DNA from: Thermoleophilaceae bacterium
GTDB taxonomy: Bacteria > Actinomycetota > Thermoleophilia > Solirubrobacterales > Thermoleophilaceae
NCBI GenBank assembly: GCA_030446485.1
Contig: JAUJNF010000001.1
Location: forward strand, 539,964 to 603,963
DNA length: 64,000 bases
Reading direction: 5' to 3'
Notes under the pieces: generated by a model
Told to the model about the DNA's origin: nothing
What the model saw: only the letters and a program-made list of their open reading frames with translations
The model's database searches: none
Position numbers and translations under genes: made by a program
Shown: one piece after another, positions 1 through 8,735 of the stretch
Layout of the letters: the number at the start of each line of letters is the position of its first letter
Position numbering within the stretch: position 1 is the stretch's first letter

Positions 1-342
1 GTCACAGCCATGCACCGCGACATCTTCGCCGTGCTCGAGGAGCTTGAGACCAGCGAACCGCTGGCCCTTGACGACACGCGATCGTTCACGTTTCGTGCGC
101 GCGTGCGCGGCGTGGAGCTCAACGCCATGGTCCTCGCGGAGTTCAACGAGGACGGGCAGATCGCTGACCTGACGATCTTCGGCCGGCCGCTCCCGGCCGT
201 CGCGACGCTGTTCGCCGCGCTCCCCCCGCGCGTATCGGCCAGGCGCCGCGGACGAATGACGGGCGCGCTCGTCGCACTGGTCGCCCGACCGATCGCGTTC
301 GTCGTGCGCACCGCCGACCGCCTGGCGCCGCGGTTCCTGTAG
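1..342 (+). CDS. NTF2/SnoaL-like protein, C-terminal part (5' end outside window)
   Basis: The frame is already open at base 1 (three codons precede the first ATG at 10), so the gene probably begins upstream and only about 113 residues are visible. The segment has an alternating strand pattern (for example RGVELNAMVLAEFN) and a hydrophobic-basic tail, which resembles the last strands of the SnoaL/NTF2-like fold found in small actinobacterial enzymes and binding proteins. It stops 5 bases before the GTG of the alpha/beta hydrolase, so the two are probably cotranscribed. Substrate and function cannot be read from this fragment. The family call is tentative. Confidence 0.5.
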   Translation, partial: VTAMHRDIFAVLEELETSEPLALDDTRSFTFRARVRGVELNAMVLAEFNEDGQIADLTIFGRPLPAVATLFAALPPRVSARRRGRMTGALVALVARPIAFVVRTADRLAPRFL

Positions 343-347
343 TCGTC

Positions 348-1244
348 GTGACTGACGCGAGCAGGCCCGCCTGGGTCGACGACGAGCTGTTCCCTTTCAA
401 GAGCCGCTTCGCAGAGCTGGACGGCAACGTCGTGCACTACGTCGACGAGGGCTCGGGGCCGATCCTGCTGATGCTGCACGGCAATCCGGTCTGGTCCTTC
501 GTGTACCGCGAGGTGATCGCCGCCCTGCGAAACCGGTTCCGGTGCATCGCCCTGGACTTTCCGGGGTTCGGCCTGTCCACCGGCGCCTCCGGCTATCGGT
601 ACCTGGCCCAGGACCACGCCGACCTGCTCGTGTCCTTCCTCGACCACCTGGACCTGTCTCAACTAACCCTGGTCGGCCACAACTGGGGCGGCCCGTTCGG
701 CCTGTACGCCGCCCAGCAACGGCCGGAGAAGTTCGAACGCCTCATCCTGGCTAACACCTGGGCATGGCCGCTGAACGGCGACCTGACCAGCGAAGTGTTC
801 TCCCGCGGCATGGGGGGACCGGTCGGACGCGCGCTGATCAGGCAGTTCAACCCGCTCGTCAACTACTTCATCCCCTCAGCGCACAAGCGCCGGAAGCTAT
901 CCGAGGCCGAGAAGGCGCACTATCGCGAGGCAATGCCCACGCCAGGACGTCGCCACGCCGGCGCTGTCCTTCCCGGCGAACTCGTCGGCGCTCGCGAGTT
1001 CTTCACCAATCTCGCCGACCAGCTCAGCACAGTCGAGAACTTGCCGACGCTGATCCTCTGGGCCGACGCGGATCCGATCTTCAACGACAAGTACCGTGAG
1101 CGCTGCGAAGCGACCTTCCCCAACCACACCACGACAGTGCTCCACGGAGTCGGCCACTTCCTGCAATCCGACGCACCAGCGGAGTTCAGCCAAGCCATCG
1201 AGACGTGGTGGGCCGGACTGGCCGGTGATGGCGGCCCGACCTGA
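348..1244 (+). CDS. Alpha/beta-fold hydrolase, haloalkane dehalogenase-like, with Asn at the nucleophile position
   Basis: A 298-residue alpha/beta hydrolase starting at GTG. The oxyanion segment HGNP (residues 44-47) carries the Asn that in haloalkane dehalogenases helps hold the halide. The nucleophile elbow reads GHNWGG (110-115), with Trp after the nucleophile as in dehalogenases, but the expected Asp is Asn112. The acid (ILWADADP, about 237-243) and the catalytic His (GVGHF, His270) are present. Known dehalogenases and epoxide hydrolases use Asp as nucleophile, so this protein is either inactive, self-deamidating or uses other chemistry. It follows an NTF2-like gene. Length is normal for the family. 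Confidence 0.85.
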   Translation: MTDASRPAWVDDELFPFKSRFAELDGNVVHYVDEGSGPILLMLHGNPVWSFVYREVIAALRNRFRCIALDFPGFGLSTGASGYRYLAQDHADLLVSFLDHLDLSQLTLVGHNWGGPFGLYAAQQRPEKFERLILANTWAWPLNGDLTSEVFSRGMGGPVGRALIRQFNPLVNYFIPSAHKRRKLSEAEKAHYREAMPTPGRRHAGAVLPGELVGAREFFTNLADQLSTVENLPTLILWADADPIFNDKYRERCEATFPNHTTTVLHGVGHFLQSDAPAEFSQAIETWWAGLAGDGGPT

Positions 1245-1262
1245 ACAGGCCTCCCCCCGCCC

Positions 1263-1347
1263 ACCACCGTCGTCATCGGAGGCGCCGGCCACTTCGCGTA
1301 GTCCGACGCCCCAGGCGCGTTCGCGGCAGCGATCCGCGACTGGCCGC
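1263..1347 (+). pseudogene. Remnant of a second alpha/beta hydrolase C-terminus
   Basis: Just after the hydrolase stop, one plus-strand frame reads TTVVIGGAGHFA, an in-frame TAG, then SDAPGAFAAAIRDW. This mirrors the end of the preceding gene (TTTVLHGVGHFLQSDAPAEF). It looks like the catalytic-His segment of a duplicated or related hydrolase that has otherwise been lost. There is no start codon or upstream body, so this is a relic. Confidence 0.45.
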
Positions 1348-1811
1348 CTTCAGAGGCCACGACGGCCTCAGCTTCCGGAACGAATTTACTTCGGGATCTG
1401 GCGCCACGAACATCGCGTCGAGATCGCTCGGCGGCGGGGCTGCGACCAACAGAGTGCTGGGCGGGAGTCGGGAGGTTGTGCGCCCGTCCGGATGCGCGAT
1501 GAAAGGAAACCTGGGCTGGTTCTGCGAGCTTCCGGCCGGAACGATGAGTCCGCTTGCCAGCTGCACCATCTTTGGGAGATCCGGTGTTCCATCTCGGTCC
1601 GCCATTCAGTCAGATTTGGCCCACGAGGCCGACAGACGCTGGTCGGTGCTCGGGGAGTTGCGTGTCCGCGATCGTGAACACTTCCGCTTTGGACAAGCCC
1701 GGCGCCGCATCGACCACGACTTTGGCCGCTGCGGAGTCCTCAGCGTCCTGACTCTCGATCCGACGATGGTCAGCCGCGGTACCGATCCAAACTACGACGG
1801 CGAAGGGGAAC
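1348..1811. other. Gap with no supported gene
   Basis: About 460 bp without a convincing gene. Two short consecutive minus-strand frames (1610-1816 and 1273-1605) have passable composition but match no family I recognise and lie in different frames. They could be parts of one decayed gene. No RNA gene or repeat was seen. Confidence 0.4.
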
Positions 1812-2399
1812 ATCATAAAAGCCGATTCGACCGAGGCGGTCTTCCGCTACGACTTCAACTCACCGTACGCGTACCTCGCCGCGGAACGCATTGACGAAGT
1901 GGTCGGACCCGACGTGCGGTGGCAGCCGATCGCCTTCGCCTTCCTCTTGAGGGCTCAGAAGCGAGTCCCGTGGTCGCTCCGCTCCGAGCGCGCCGACGGC
2001 GTTGCCGAATGTGAGCGCCGCGCGGTGGCTCGTGGCCTGCCACCGATCCGCTGGCCGGAGGGCTGGCCGCAGGACAGCTACTCACTCGACCCGCTGCGCG
2101 CCGCATTGGTCGCCGAGCGCGAGGGCCTGCTTCGCGAGTACTCCGACGCCGCCTTCCGCGCCATCTTCGTCGACGGCCGTCGTCTCGCCGGCGAAGCCGC
2201 CCTCGACGTCGCCGTCGCGCTCGGTCTCGACCGCGAGACCACTCGCGAGGCGATGACCACCTGGGCCAAAAAGCGCCTGCACGCCGTCACCGACGAGGCG
2301 ATCGCCTCCAAGGTGCCCGGCGTCCCGACGCTGACCGTGGGCGACGAGCACTTCTGGGGCGACGACCGACTCCCGGACGCGACACGCACGCAGGGATAA
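1812..2399 (+). CDS. DsbA-fold 2-hydroxychromene-2-carboxylate isomerase-like protein, start codon unclear
   Basis: The first standard start, GTG at 1899, would cut into the fold. The same frame upstream reads VFRYDFNSPYAYLAAERIDE, the typical first strand and helix of the HCCA isomerase / DsbA-like thioredoxin fold, including the S-P-Y active-site turn. No ATG, GTG or TTG is available before it (only ATC and ATA near 1812-1817), so the start is lost, non-canonical or hidden by an error. The C-terminus has the family hallmark GVPTLTVGDEHFWGDDRL. Members isomerise aromatic-degradation intermediates or act as glutathione-S-transferase-like enzymes. No pathway partners lie nearby. Confidence 0.7.
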   Translation: MIKADSTEAVFRYDFNSPYAYLAAERIDEVVGPDVRWQPIAFAFLLRAQKRVPWSLRSERADGVAECERRAVARGLPPIRWPEGWPQDSYSLDPLRAALVAEREGLLREYSDAAFRAIFVDGRRLAGEAALDVAVALGLDRETTREAMTTWAKKRLHAVTDEAIASKVPGVPTLTVGDEHFWGDDRLPDATRTQG

Positions 2400-2495
2400 G
2401 CGAGGTACCCATCGTCGATCCGGACCTGACCGTCTGTCCCGCAGGCATTACGTAGGACGCGCGGTGCGCTGCGACCACATAAAGGTGCGCGCGTC

Positions 2496-2750
2496 TCACG
2501 TCGCGGAATCGTCCTTGCTCCGGCGGCGATCCTCGCCGCCCTGCTCGTAGGAAGCCACTGACGGCACACCGGCCGGGCTGTCCTCGCGTCCGCGCCGACG
2601 GAAGCTCCGCACGGTTGCGCTGCAGCCCTTGTGCAGCATGCCGACCGCTCCGGCAGTGACCATGAGCCCGGTCACGGCCAGGTTGGCTATCTGGATCCAG
2701 CCCAGCCGGCCGAGCGCGAGCAGGCTCCATTCGTTGTGGCCGAGGCCACA
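2496..2750 (-). pseudogene. DUF998-like membrane protein fragment
   Basis: A minus-strand frame without a start codon reads NEWSLLALGRLGWIQIANLA followed by a hydrophobic helix, closely resembling the GWIQIANF-type signature of DUF998 integral membrane proteins. It then runs into a charged tail and stops at 2496. Only the first helix region of the roughly 200-residue family is present. It lies just outside the integrative element and is probably a chromosomal relic. Function unknown. Confidence 0.4.
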
Positions 2751-2872
2751 TGGATCCGAGTGGCCCCAGGCTCAATCTCGTCTCGCCGCCTTCGCGAGAA
2801 AAAGCGGAGAGAAGATCTTGGCGCCTCGTCTCCCTGATTAGCAGAGAACCCCGCGGTGTGCAGGCTCTTTCC

Positions 2873-2920
<48 letters not shown>

Positions 2921-3024
2921 CTCGGGAGCTTCGGTCAGTTTCGGTCGGGTCGGCGTTTGCGCTGTAAACCCCCGAATCGGCACTGCCAGCGGAACGCCCC
3001 ACGGCTCCACTGGATGCGGCCGAA

Positions 3025-3043
3025 ATTGCCACGGCGTTGCCAC
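3025..3043. promoter_or_regulatory. putative integrase arm-type sites (left)
   Basis: Two direct copies of an octamer, ATTGCCAC (3025-3032) and GTTGCCAC (3036-3043), lie about 100 bp inside the distal attachment repeat. The same two octamers occur at 5988-6007 inside the other border. Paired short repeats inside both borders fit arm-type binding sites for a tyrosine integrase. The role is inferred. Confidence 0.45.
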
Positions 3044-3356
3044 TTCTCAGCGGCCCAGGTAGTCCTCGACCTCGTCGAGCGCCTCGCCCGGGCTGGGTAG
3101 TGGAGGAACACCCCAGCGCAACGCCGTCACCGAGGTCGATACCGAGGGAGCGCCCGATCACAAACCCGCACGGGACCGTCACGAGGAACGCCCAGCGCCG
3201 CACACGACGGACCCTAGACCGCAACAGGAAGCCTAGGACTACGTCAAAGATGCGGACGGCGGTTGGATTCGGCACCTTAACTCCCTGGAACCTTCAGATC
3301 CTGGACAGCGTGGCACTCGGCTGCCCGCCGGCAAGAGCCCCGGCACCAGTGAACGC
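3044..3356. other. Element interior without a supported gene; possible integrase tail
   Basis: About 310 bp with no intact gene. A minus-strand frame ending at 3047 finishes in PGEALDEVEDYLGR, which resembles the C-terminal tail of actinobacterial phage integrases (a Leu/Glu-rich end just after the catalytic Tyr region). The catalytic residues are absent, so at most this is a relic of the lost integrase. Confidence 0.25.
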
Positions 3357-4595
3357 TCAGCCCGACGGGGTCTCTTCACGGGTGTAGCTCAGGTCGGCTT
3401 CGGTCTGGCGGGCGATGCGGCGGACCGCGGCGCGGCGTGTCTTGTCCCCGGTGAAGACCGTCAGCCGTGTCGCGCCGGGGATCCTGCGTCGCGCCGTCTC
3501 GAGCCCGAAGTTGGCAGCGGCGAGCCCTAGAAGGAGGGCTTGGAAGGGACGGCGATCGGGGATGCCGAGCACGTCGGCGCTGTGGCCGCCGAGGGCAAGC
3601 CGGCTGTATGAACCATGGAGGCTCGCGAGGATCCACACCGCTAGGCGGGTCACCGCATCGTCACCCGTCAATCCGTGTGTCGCCGCCGTGGCGCCAAGCA
3701 TCGCCTGGGCGAGGCGCCGGGAGTCGTCGTCGGGGATGAACTCCGTGGCGGCCGCCAGCCAGGTGATCCGCCAAGCGTCCGCCTCGTCTGCGGGCAGGAT
3801 CTCGGGGTCGATGCCCATGAGGTGGCCGACGTAGCGCCAGAAGTGAAAGATCGCGGCGCGCTCCTTCTCGGAGAAACGAAAGCCGAGACCCCGCAGCCCG
3901 GCGGTGAAGGGTACGGAGAAGAGGATGAGCGTCCCGACCGTGTGGATCTGGTTGATCGGGCTGTCCCAGTCGTCGTAGTTCCAGTCCTCGCGCCGGCCCA
4001 TTGCCGCGCGAACGTGCGCGTGGGTGAGGCGCACGCGGAGGATGCCCTTGAAGCCCTCGGAGAAGCGGTCAAGGCCACCGGGGGAGGTGACCTCGACCCA
4101 CCAGTTGGCGGTCTCGGCGAGCCGTCGGGGCGCCTTCTTGTCGAGATCGCCGGCACGGACGAGAACCTTGTCGGCGCGCGAGGAGAGGTAGCCGCCGACC
4201 AGCGCGAGGTCAGGAAGCGGCCCATAGACGCCGACCAGGCCGGTGCGCGTCGTGGCCCGAGCGGCAAGGTCGAGCTTCGCGGAGTCGACCCAGAACGGCA
4301 CCGCGTCCACCTGCTCGAAGAACGCGGTGAGCGCGTCCGGCGGGTCACTGACGGCCGCTATCCCTTCCTCGACGGCAAGCTCGAACAACCTTCGTCCCTC
4401 GCCGGCCGACAGCGTGCGCATCTCAGCGACCAGCGCATCCGCCAGTGGGTCGCCGGCGTGGGAAAACCTCCGAAATGACTCGACTTGGGCCTCGGTGGCC
4501 CGCATGTCCTCACCCGCGAGCAGGCGCACGGCCAGGCTGCGCGGGAAGCCGCGAAAGACCGGCGGATGCGGCAGGCGCTTCTGGTTGGCCGCCAT
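3357..4595 (-). CDS. MpaB/DUF2236 family oxygenase-like protein
   Basis: A 412-residue protein of the DUF2236 family, which includes the fungal ER oxygenase MpaB and is related to the rubber oxygenase Lcp, haem-dependent in characterised members. Visible family features are the segment RLTHAHVRAAM (about 190-200), with the His/Arg cluster expected to contact haem, the following WDSPINQIHTVGTLILFSVP, and FWRYVGHLMGIDPEILP with a conserved His. It begins with a hydrophobic-basic stretch and no clear signal peptide. It lies 24 bp downstream of the TetR gene on the same strand, so the pair looks like regulator plus cargo in the integrative element. The substrate is unknown. Confidence 0.85.
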   Translation of the reverse strand: MAANQKRLPHPPVFRGFPRSLAVRLLAGEDMRATEAQVESFRRFSHAGDPLADALVAEMRTLSAGEGRRLFELAVEEGIAAVSDPPDALTAFFEQVDAVPFWVDSAKLDLAARATTRTGLVGVYGPLPDLALVGGYLSSRADKVLVRAGDLDKKAPRRLAETANWWVEVTSPGGLDRFSEGFKGILRVRLTHAHVRAAMGRREDWNYDDWDSPINQIHTVGTLILFSVPFTAGLRGLGFRFSEKERAAIFHFWRYVGHLMGIDPEILPADEADAWRITWLAAATEFIPDDDSRRLAQAMLGATAATHGLTGDDAVTRLAVWILASLHGSYSRLALGGHSADVLGIPDRRPFQALLLGLAAANFGLETARRRIPGATRLTVFTGDKTRRAAVRRIARQTEADLSYTREETPSG

Positions 4596-4619
4596 CGTCC
4601 TCTCCCGACCTGCCTGGCC

Positions 4620-5264
4620 TCAGTCCGCCCGGAAGATCAGCGGGGCGATCAGCTCGCGAGCGAGCTTGCGCGGCTGATCGGGATCGGTGAGGTCCACAGA
4701 CGGAGGCGGCATCAGCACGAGCGCCGCGAACAGCCGCGCCAGTAGTTCGCCCGAGCGCTGGGGCTCGCCCTCAGTCGAAGTTCGCAGGGGACCTATCTCG
4801 CCGATGCTGGACGCGATGAACGCGCTACCGGCGGTCACGATGAAGGCGTCGTCGGCCAGGAACGTCTCGAGCAGGTCCCCGGGACTCGTGGCCAGCCAAT
4901 GCGCAACGACCGGGTGACTGTGAGCAAGCCGCAGCCCGGCCGCGAAGGCAGCGGCGATCTGCTCGGTCGGTTCGTCCTCCGAATCGCCGGCCGCCGCCAC
5001 CCCATCGAGGAACCGCGCCACCTCGCGAGCGAAGGTCGCCTCAATCAAGTGCTCGCGATCGCCAAAGCGCCGGTAGACCGTCATCCGCGTGAGCCCGGCA
5101 CGCCGAGCGACGTCCTCGAGCGCCAGCTTGCGCAGCGGCGTGACCAGCAGCTCGGCGAGCACCGCGTCCATGATCCGGTGGTCGGTCTGATTGTCGCTGA
5201 CCGCCACCGCGCCCGAAAGGGCGCGGCCGATGAGCGGGGCCAGGCTGGCCGTCGACGCTGCCAC
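4620..5264 (-). CDS. TetR family transcriptional regulator
   Basis: A 214-residue one-component regulator starting at GTG. The N-terminal helix-turn-helix is seen as LALEDVARRAGLTRMTVYRRF with the typical GDREHLI extension (about residues 43-75). The remaining helical domain is the variable ligand-binding and dimerisation part. It is the first gene of a two-gene unit with the MpaB-like oxygenase and probably represses it together with itself. The inducer is unknown. It follows closely on the phage tape-measure remnant. Confidence 0.9.
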   Translation of the reverse strand: MAASTASLAPLIGRALSGAVAVSDNQTDHRIMDAVLAELLVTPLRKLALEDVARRAGLTRMTVYRRFGDREHLIEATFAREVARFLDGVAAAGDSEDEPTEQIAAAFAAGLRLAHSHPVVAHWLATSPGDLLETFLADDAFIVTAGSAFIASSIGEIGPLRTSTEGEPQRSGELLARLFAALVLMPPPSVDLTDPDQPRKLARELIAPLIFRAD

Positions 5265-5291
5265 GCTCCGACAGGTTACACACTAGGCGCT

Positions 5292-5960
5292 CTACGCAAC
5301 ATTCGCCTCAGGAGCTGCTCGGCGGCAGTTCGCCCGCGCGCCCTGAGTGAGCGGGGCCGAGCAAGCCCTTGCGCCCAGGGCAGCGCCGAGTGAGACGGCG
5401 GCCGGTATGGCGACGGCCAGGGCGCCCGCGACGATGGCGATGGCAGGTCCCGCCTTCAGGCCACTGACCGCGAGCCCCGACGTGCCAGCGGTGACGCCCT
5501 GCATGGCCGTGCCGGCCGAGTCACCGGCCCCTGTCAGCGCCCTGAGGGAAGGCACCAGCGACCCGATACTCCGTGTCGTGGCACGAACCGCGGCCAAGCC
5601 TGCGTCGGCATCGATGTTGACGTGCGCTGTCGCTACGCGGCCGTCGATGCGGTCGAGCGCCTGGTCGACGACCTTCAGCTGCGATACAGCCGAGGCGACC
5701 CCTACGAGGTCGATCGACGGCCTGAGCCGCTGGCCGCTGATGGCTTTGAGCTGGGCCTCGAGCCGCTTTGCGGCCGCCTGGGCCGGTCGGATGTTCAGGC
5801 CAGCCCTGGCCGTGAACGTTTTCCCCTCAAGCCGCTGGCCCTCGGCCTGAGCCGAGCGAAGGCCGCGCTGGAACGGCGAGCGATCTAAGTGAAGCTCTGC
5901 GGTTATCGATCCCGCGCTGAAGCTGATGGTTCGGTCCTCCGTGACCGAGGTGATCGTCGG
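5292..5960 (-). pseudogene. Phage tail tape-measure protein, N-terminal fragment
   Basis: One minus-strand frame stays open for 223 codons from 5960 to the stop at 5292 but has no usable start near its beginning. It reads ARAGLNIRPAQAAAKRLEAQ, then alternating short repeats of helical text (DRIDGRVATAHVNIDADAGL), a Gly/Ala-rich region and a membrane-like segment AIAIVAGALAVAIPAAVSLG. This layout is typical of the N-terminal 200 residues of siphophage tape-measure proteins, normally 700-2000 residues long. The rest is missing, so it is a prophage relic inside the element. Phage origin is inference from sequence style. Confidence 0.65.
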
Positions 5961-5987
5961 CTAGGAAGCCTATTCGCAGGGGTGGTC

Positions 5988-6007
5988 GTTGCCACTTTCA
6001 TTGCCAC
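5988..6007. promoter_or_regulatory. putative integrase arm-type sites (right)
   Basis: GTTGCCAC (5988-5995) and ATTGCCAC (6000-6007) repeat the octamers seen at 3025-3043, here about 70 bp inside the tRNA-side border. They support an integrated element with attL/attR arms. Confidence 0.45.
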
Positions 6008-6077
6008 CCTGGGCTCCGCTGGCCGACTGGCCACCCGCCGCAGCCACCGGAACAGGCCGTTTTGCGGGCCTTTCCCT

Positions 6078-6153
<76 letters not shown>

Positions 6154-6313
6154 GAGCCGGCGAAGGGTAGCGCCGCATTCTTCGCAAGATCCGCGAGCGT
6201 TCGCGGCGCGCGCGTTCACGTGCCTCGGGACTGAGCAACAATGGTCGCGTGCCCCTAGCGCCAACAACACGACTCGCGCCCGTCCCGCCGATCGCCGCGA
6301 GGTCGTCCGGGCC

Positions 6314-6729
6314 GTGAGCGCCTCCGAGATCCACGCGTTCTTCGACGAGTACCGGGGAACGTTCGCGAGTTACGACGCCCAAGCGCTCGTCGAGCTGTTC
6401 GCGTTCCCGTTCCAGGTCGTGAGCGACGCCGAGGACATCGCGCCGGCCTCGGTGGCAAGCAGCGACGACTGGCAGGGCGTGATCGAAGGGCTGCTCGGCG
6501 CCTACCGGACGCTCGGCGTGGCAGGCGGCGAGCCCTCGAGCTCGACGTGATCGAGCTCACGCCCCGCGTCGCGTGCGCGCGCGTGCACTGGGAGCTGCGC
6601 CGGGAGGACGGCAGCGCGATCTACGACTTCAGGGCCATCTACACGCTCGCGCGCGTGGGCGCGGCGTGGCGGCTCGTCGCGATCGCCCACGACGAGGTCC
6701 CGAAGCTCCAGGCCACGCTCGGCGCCTAG
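6314..6729 (+). pseudogene. NTF2/SnoaL-like protein, frameshifted
   Basis: Starting at GTG, the first frame gives SASEIHAFFDEYRGTFASYD and ends prematurely at 6550. A second frame continues with VIELTPRVACARVHWELRRE through the stop at 6729 (YTLARVGAAWRLVAIAHDEV). The junction near 6530 reads correctly as LELDVIELTPR if one base is restored; the span of 416 nt is one short of a multiple of three. The whole is a typical SnoaL-like domain of about 138 residues. Either a one-base deletion or a sequence error. Confidence 0.75.
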
Positions 6730-6797
6730 AAGCTCGCGCCGCTCGAGCGTGCCCCGGCCCAACCCGGTCGCCGACGCGCGAGCCCAGCCGCGGTTCA

Positions 6798-7804
6798 TTA
6801 ACGAGCGACGCGGATCCGACCCCTCCCGCACCTCCTGTCGGTACGCCGCGACCCTGACCGTCTCGAAGGCGATCAGCGTGATCCAGATCAGACCGAGAAC
6901 GGCGAGCGCCACCAGTGCGAGGGCCTCCAGGGCGAGCGGGATGACCGCCAGGCACGCGAGGGCCGCGACGGTGCGGGGCACCGAGAAGGTCCCGGTGTTG
7001 CGCCACCGGAACGCGACGTAGGCCAGGGCGTAGAGCGCCAGCCCGCCGCACAGCGCGACCGCGGGCATGTCCTTCAGCGGGTCGCCGGTGTGCTCGAGCA
7101 CCTTCTTGACGCCGAGCGCGAAGAGCACGATGCCGGCGATCATCGGGAGGTGCAGCAACGCGTATGAGTCCCGGGCGATGCGCAACTGCTCGACGCCCAC
7201 GGCCTCGTGGAGGCGCCGCTCGGCCACCAGCGCGTCGACGTCGAAGTACGCCCACCAGAGCATGCAGATCGTCACGACCGCGGCGAGCCACAGCAGGTCG
7301 CGCGCCGTGCCGTCGAGCGCCAGCCCCGCAACGAGGATGAGGCCGTGCCGGGGCCGAGCGCTCGCACGAGGCTCATCACCTGCCGCAGCAGATCCGGGTT
7401 GCCGCGTGCAGCGACGCGAACAGCGCTAGATGTACAAGGCGAACCACCAGGTACCCGAGGCCCTACGCCAGCGTGTCGTCGCCGAACGCCCCGGGCGTCG
7501 CGACGGCGGCCAGCCCCATGCCCGCCATCGCCGCGAACATCACGACGCGGGTGAGCCCGAGCTCGGGATCGACGGTGCTCGTCAACCACGCGTAGCCGGA
7601 CCACGCCCAGTACAGCGGAACGAGCACGAGCATCCCGTGCAGTAGGCCGGTGAACGTCGGGTCGTCCGCCATAGCGGCGGTGACCTTGGTTAGCGCGAAG
7701 ACGAAGACCAGGTCGAAGAACAGCTCGAGTGGCGACACGCGCGCCTCGACGTGCTCCTCGCGCAGAATCCGCCGGCGCGGCGTGGCAACAGCGTCAGGAG
7801 TCAC
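6798..7804 (-). pseudogene. LtrA-like low temperature requirement membrane protein, frameshifted
   Basis: The N-terminal frame (GTG at 7804) contains the LtrA signature VSPLELFFDLVFVFALTKV and TM helices, then meets a TAG at about 7463 where Tyr is expected (A-Y-GLGYLVVRL). After further small frame shifts near 7425 and 7345 the protein resumes as ICMLWWAYFDVDALVAERRL and several more helices. The end is uncertain: a TAA at 6798 is reached with one more shift. LtrA proteins have 8-10 TM helices and about 350-400 residues, and the role is poorly defined. TACCGT lies 8 nt before the GTG, a leaderless-type promoter. Confidence 0.7.
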
Positions 7805-7832
7805 GCCGTCCGACGGTACCCCGGCCTCAGGC

Positions 7833-8735
7833 TCAGGCAGCCGCCGGCGTGAGCGGGAACGAGACGCCTGTCAGCTCCTCCGAGAGCTCCCACAGCCGCC
7901 TGGCGGTCTCCGGGTCGCTGGCCGCGGCGGTGCGGCCGACCAGCGTCGGGTGGCCGCGCTGCTCCTGGAACCCGTCGGGTCCGACGTAGCTCGCGCCGGG
8001 AAGGTCCTGCGTGGCGGCGAACAGCGTCGGCAGCGCGCCCATCTCGTCGCTCTGGGCGAGCACGCGGTTGCCGATCGCCATGAGGCGGTTCTGAAGCGGG
8101 TTCTCGGTGCGCGCCTGCAGGTTCGTGGCGGCGTACCCCGGGTGGGCGGCCAGCGCGCGCACCTTCGAGCCGGCCGCCTCGAGGCGGCGCTGCAGCTCCA
8201 GCGTAAAGAGCAGGTTCGCGAGCTTCGCCTGACCGTAGGCGCCCCAGCGCTGGTAGTCCCTGCGCTCCCAGTTCAGGTCGTCGAGCTGGATCTTCCCGAT
8301 GCGGTGCGCGCCCGAGGCAACGGTGACCACCCGGTCGCCGATCCGCGGCAGGAGCAGGTTGGTGAGCGCGAAGTGGCCCAGGTGGTTAGTGCCGATCTGA
8401 AGCTCGAAGCCGTCCTTGGTGCGCCGCTCGGGCGTGGCCATGACGCCCGCGTTGTTCACCAGCACGTCGAGGTCGCCGTCCCAGCCCTCGACGAAGGCGC
8501 GGATCGAGGCGAGATCCGCGAGGTCGAGCTCGCGCACCTCGGCGTCCCCGGACATTCTCGTGAGCGCCTGCCGACCCTTGCCGGCGTCGCGGACGGCCAG
8601 TATCACGCGCCCGCCGGCGGCGGAGAGGTGCGTGGCGGCGGCAAGGCCGATGCCGCTGTTGGCACCGGTGACGACGTAGGTCCTGCCCTCGAGGGAGGGC
8701 ATGTCCTTGGCGGCCCACTTGCGCTTTGCCATCAC
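7833..8735 (-). CDS. Short-chain dehydrogenase/reductase (retinol dehydrogenase-like)
   Basis: A 300-residue SDR enzyme. The Rossmann glycine motif TGANSGIG (about 23-30), the NNAG motif (91-94) and the catalytic pair YGQAK are all present, with the catalytic Ser in VTVASGAHRIG. The long C-terminal part and the NHLGHFALTNLL segment resemble the retinol dehydrogenase / protochlorophyllide reductase-like subgroup. An Arg in AVRDAGKGRQ suggests NADP(H). GTG at 8735 or ATG at 8732 may start it; TAGATT lies 7 nt before the ATG, favouring 8732. Substrate unknown. Confidence 0.9.
   Translation of the reverse strand: MMAKRKWAAKDMPSLEGRTYVVTGANSGIGLAAATHLSAAGGRVILAVRDAGKGRQALTRMSGDAEVRELDLADLASIRAFVEGWDGDLDVLVNNAGVMATPERRTKDGFELQIGTNHLGHFALTNLLLPRIGDRVVTVASGAHRIGKIQLDDLNWERRDYQRWGAYGQAKLANLLFTLELQRRLEAAGSKVRALAAHPGYAATNLQARTENPLQNRLMAIGNRVLAQSDEMGALPTLFAATQDLPGASYVGPDGFQEQRGHPTLVGRTAAASDPETARRLWELSEELTGVSFPLTPAAA

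Noticed and set aside
1273-1816. Two minus-strand frames as a gene
   Set aside because: They are in different frames, short, and show no recognisable family; left as unsupported.
3047-3110. Integrase gene at the element border
   Set aside because: Only about a dozen residues of a possible C-terminal tail are visible; no catalytic Arg/His/Tyr, so not called as a gene.
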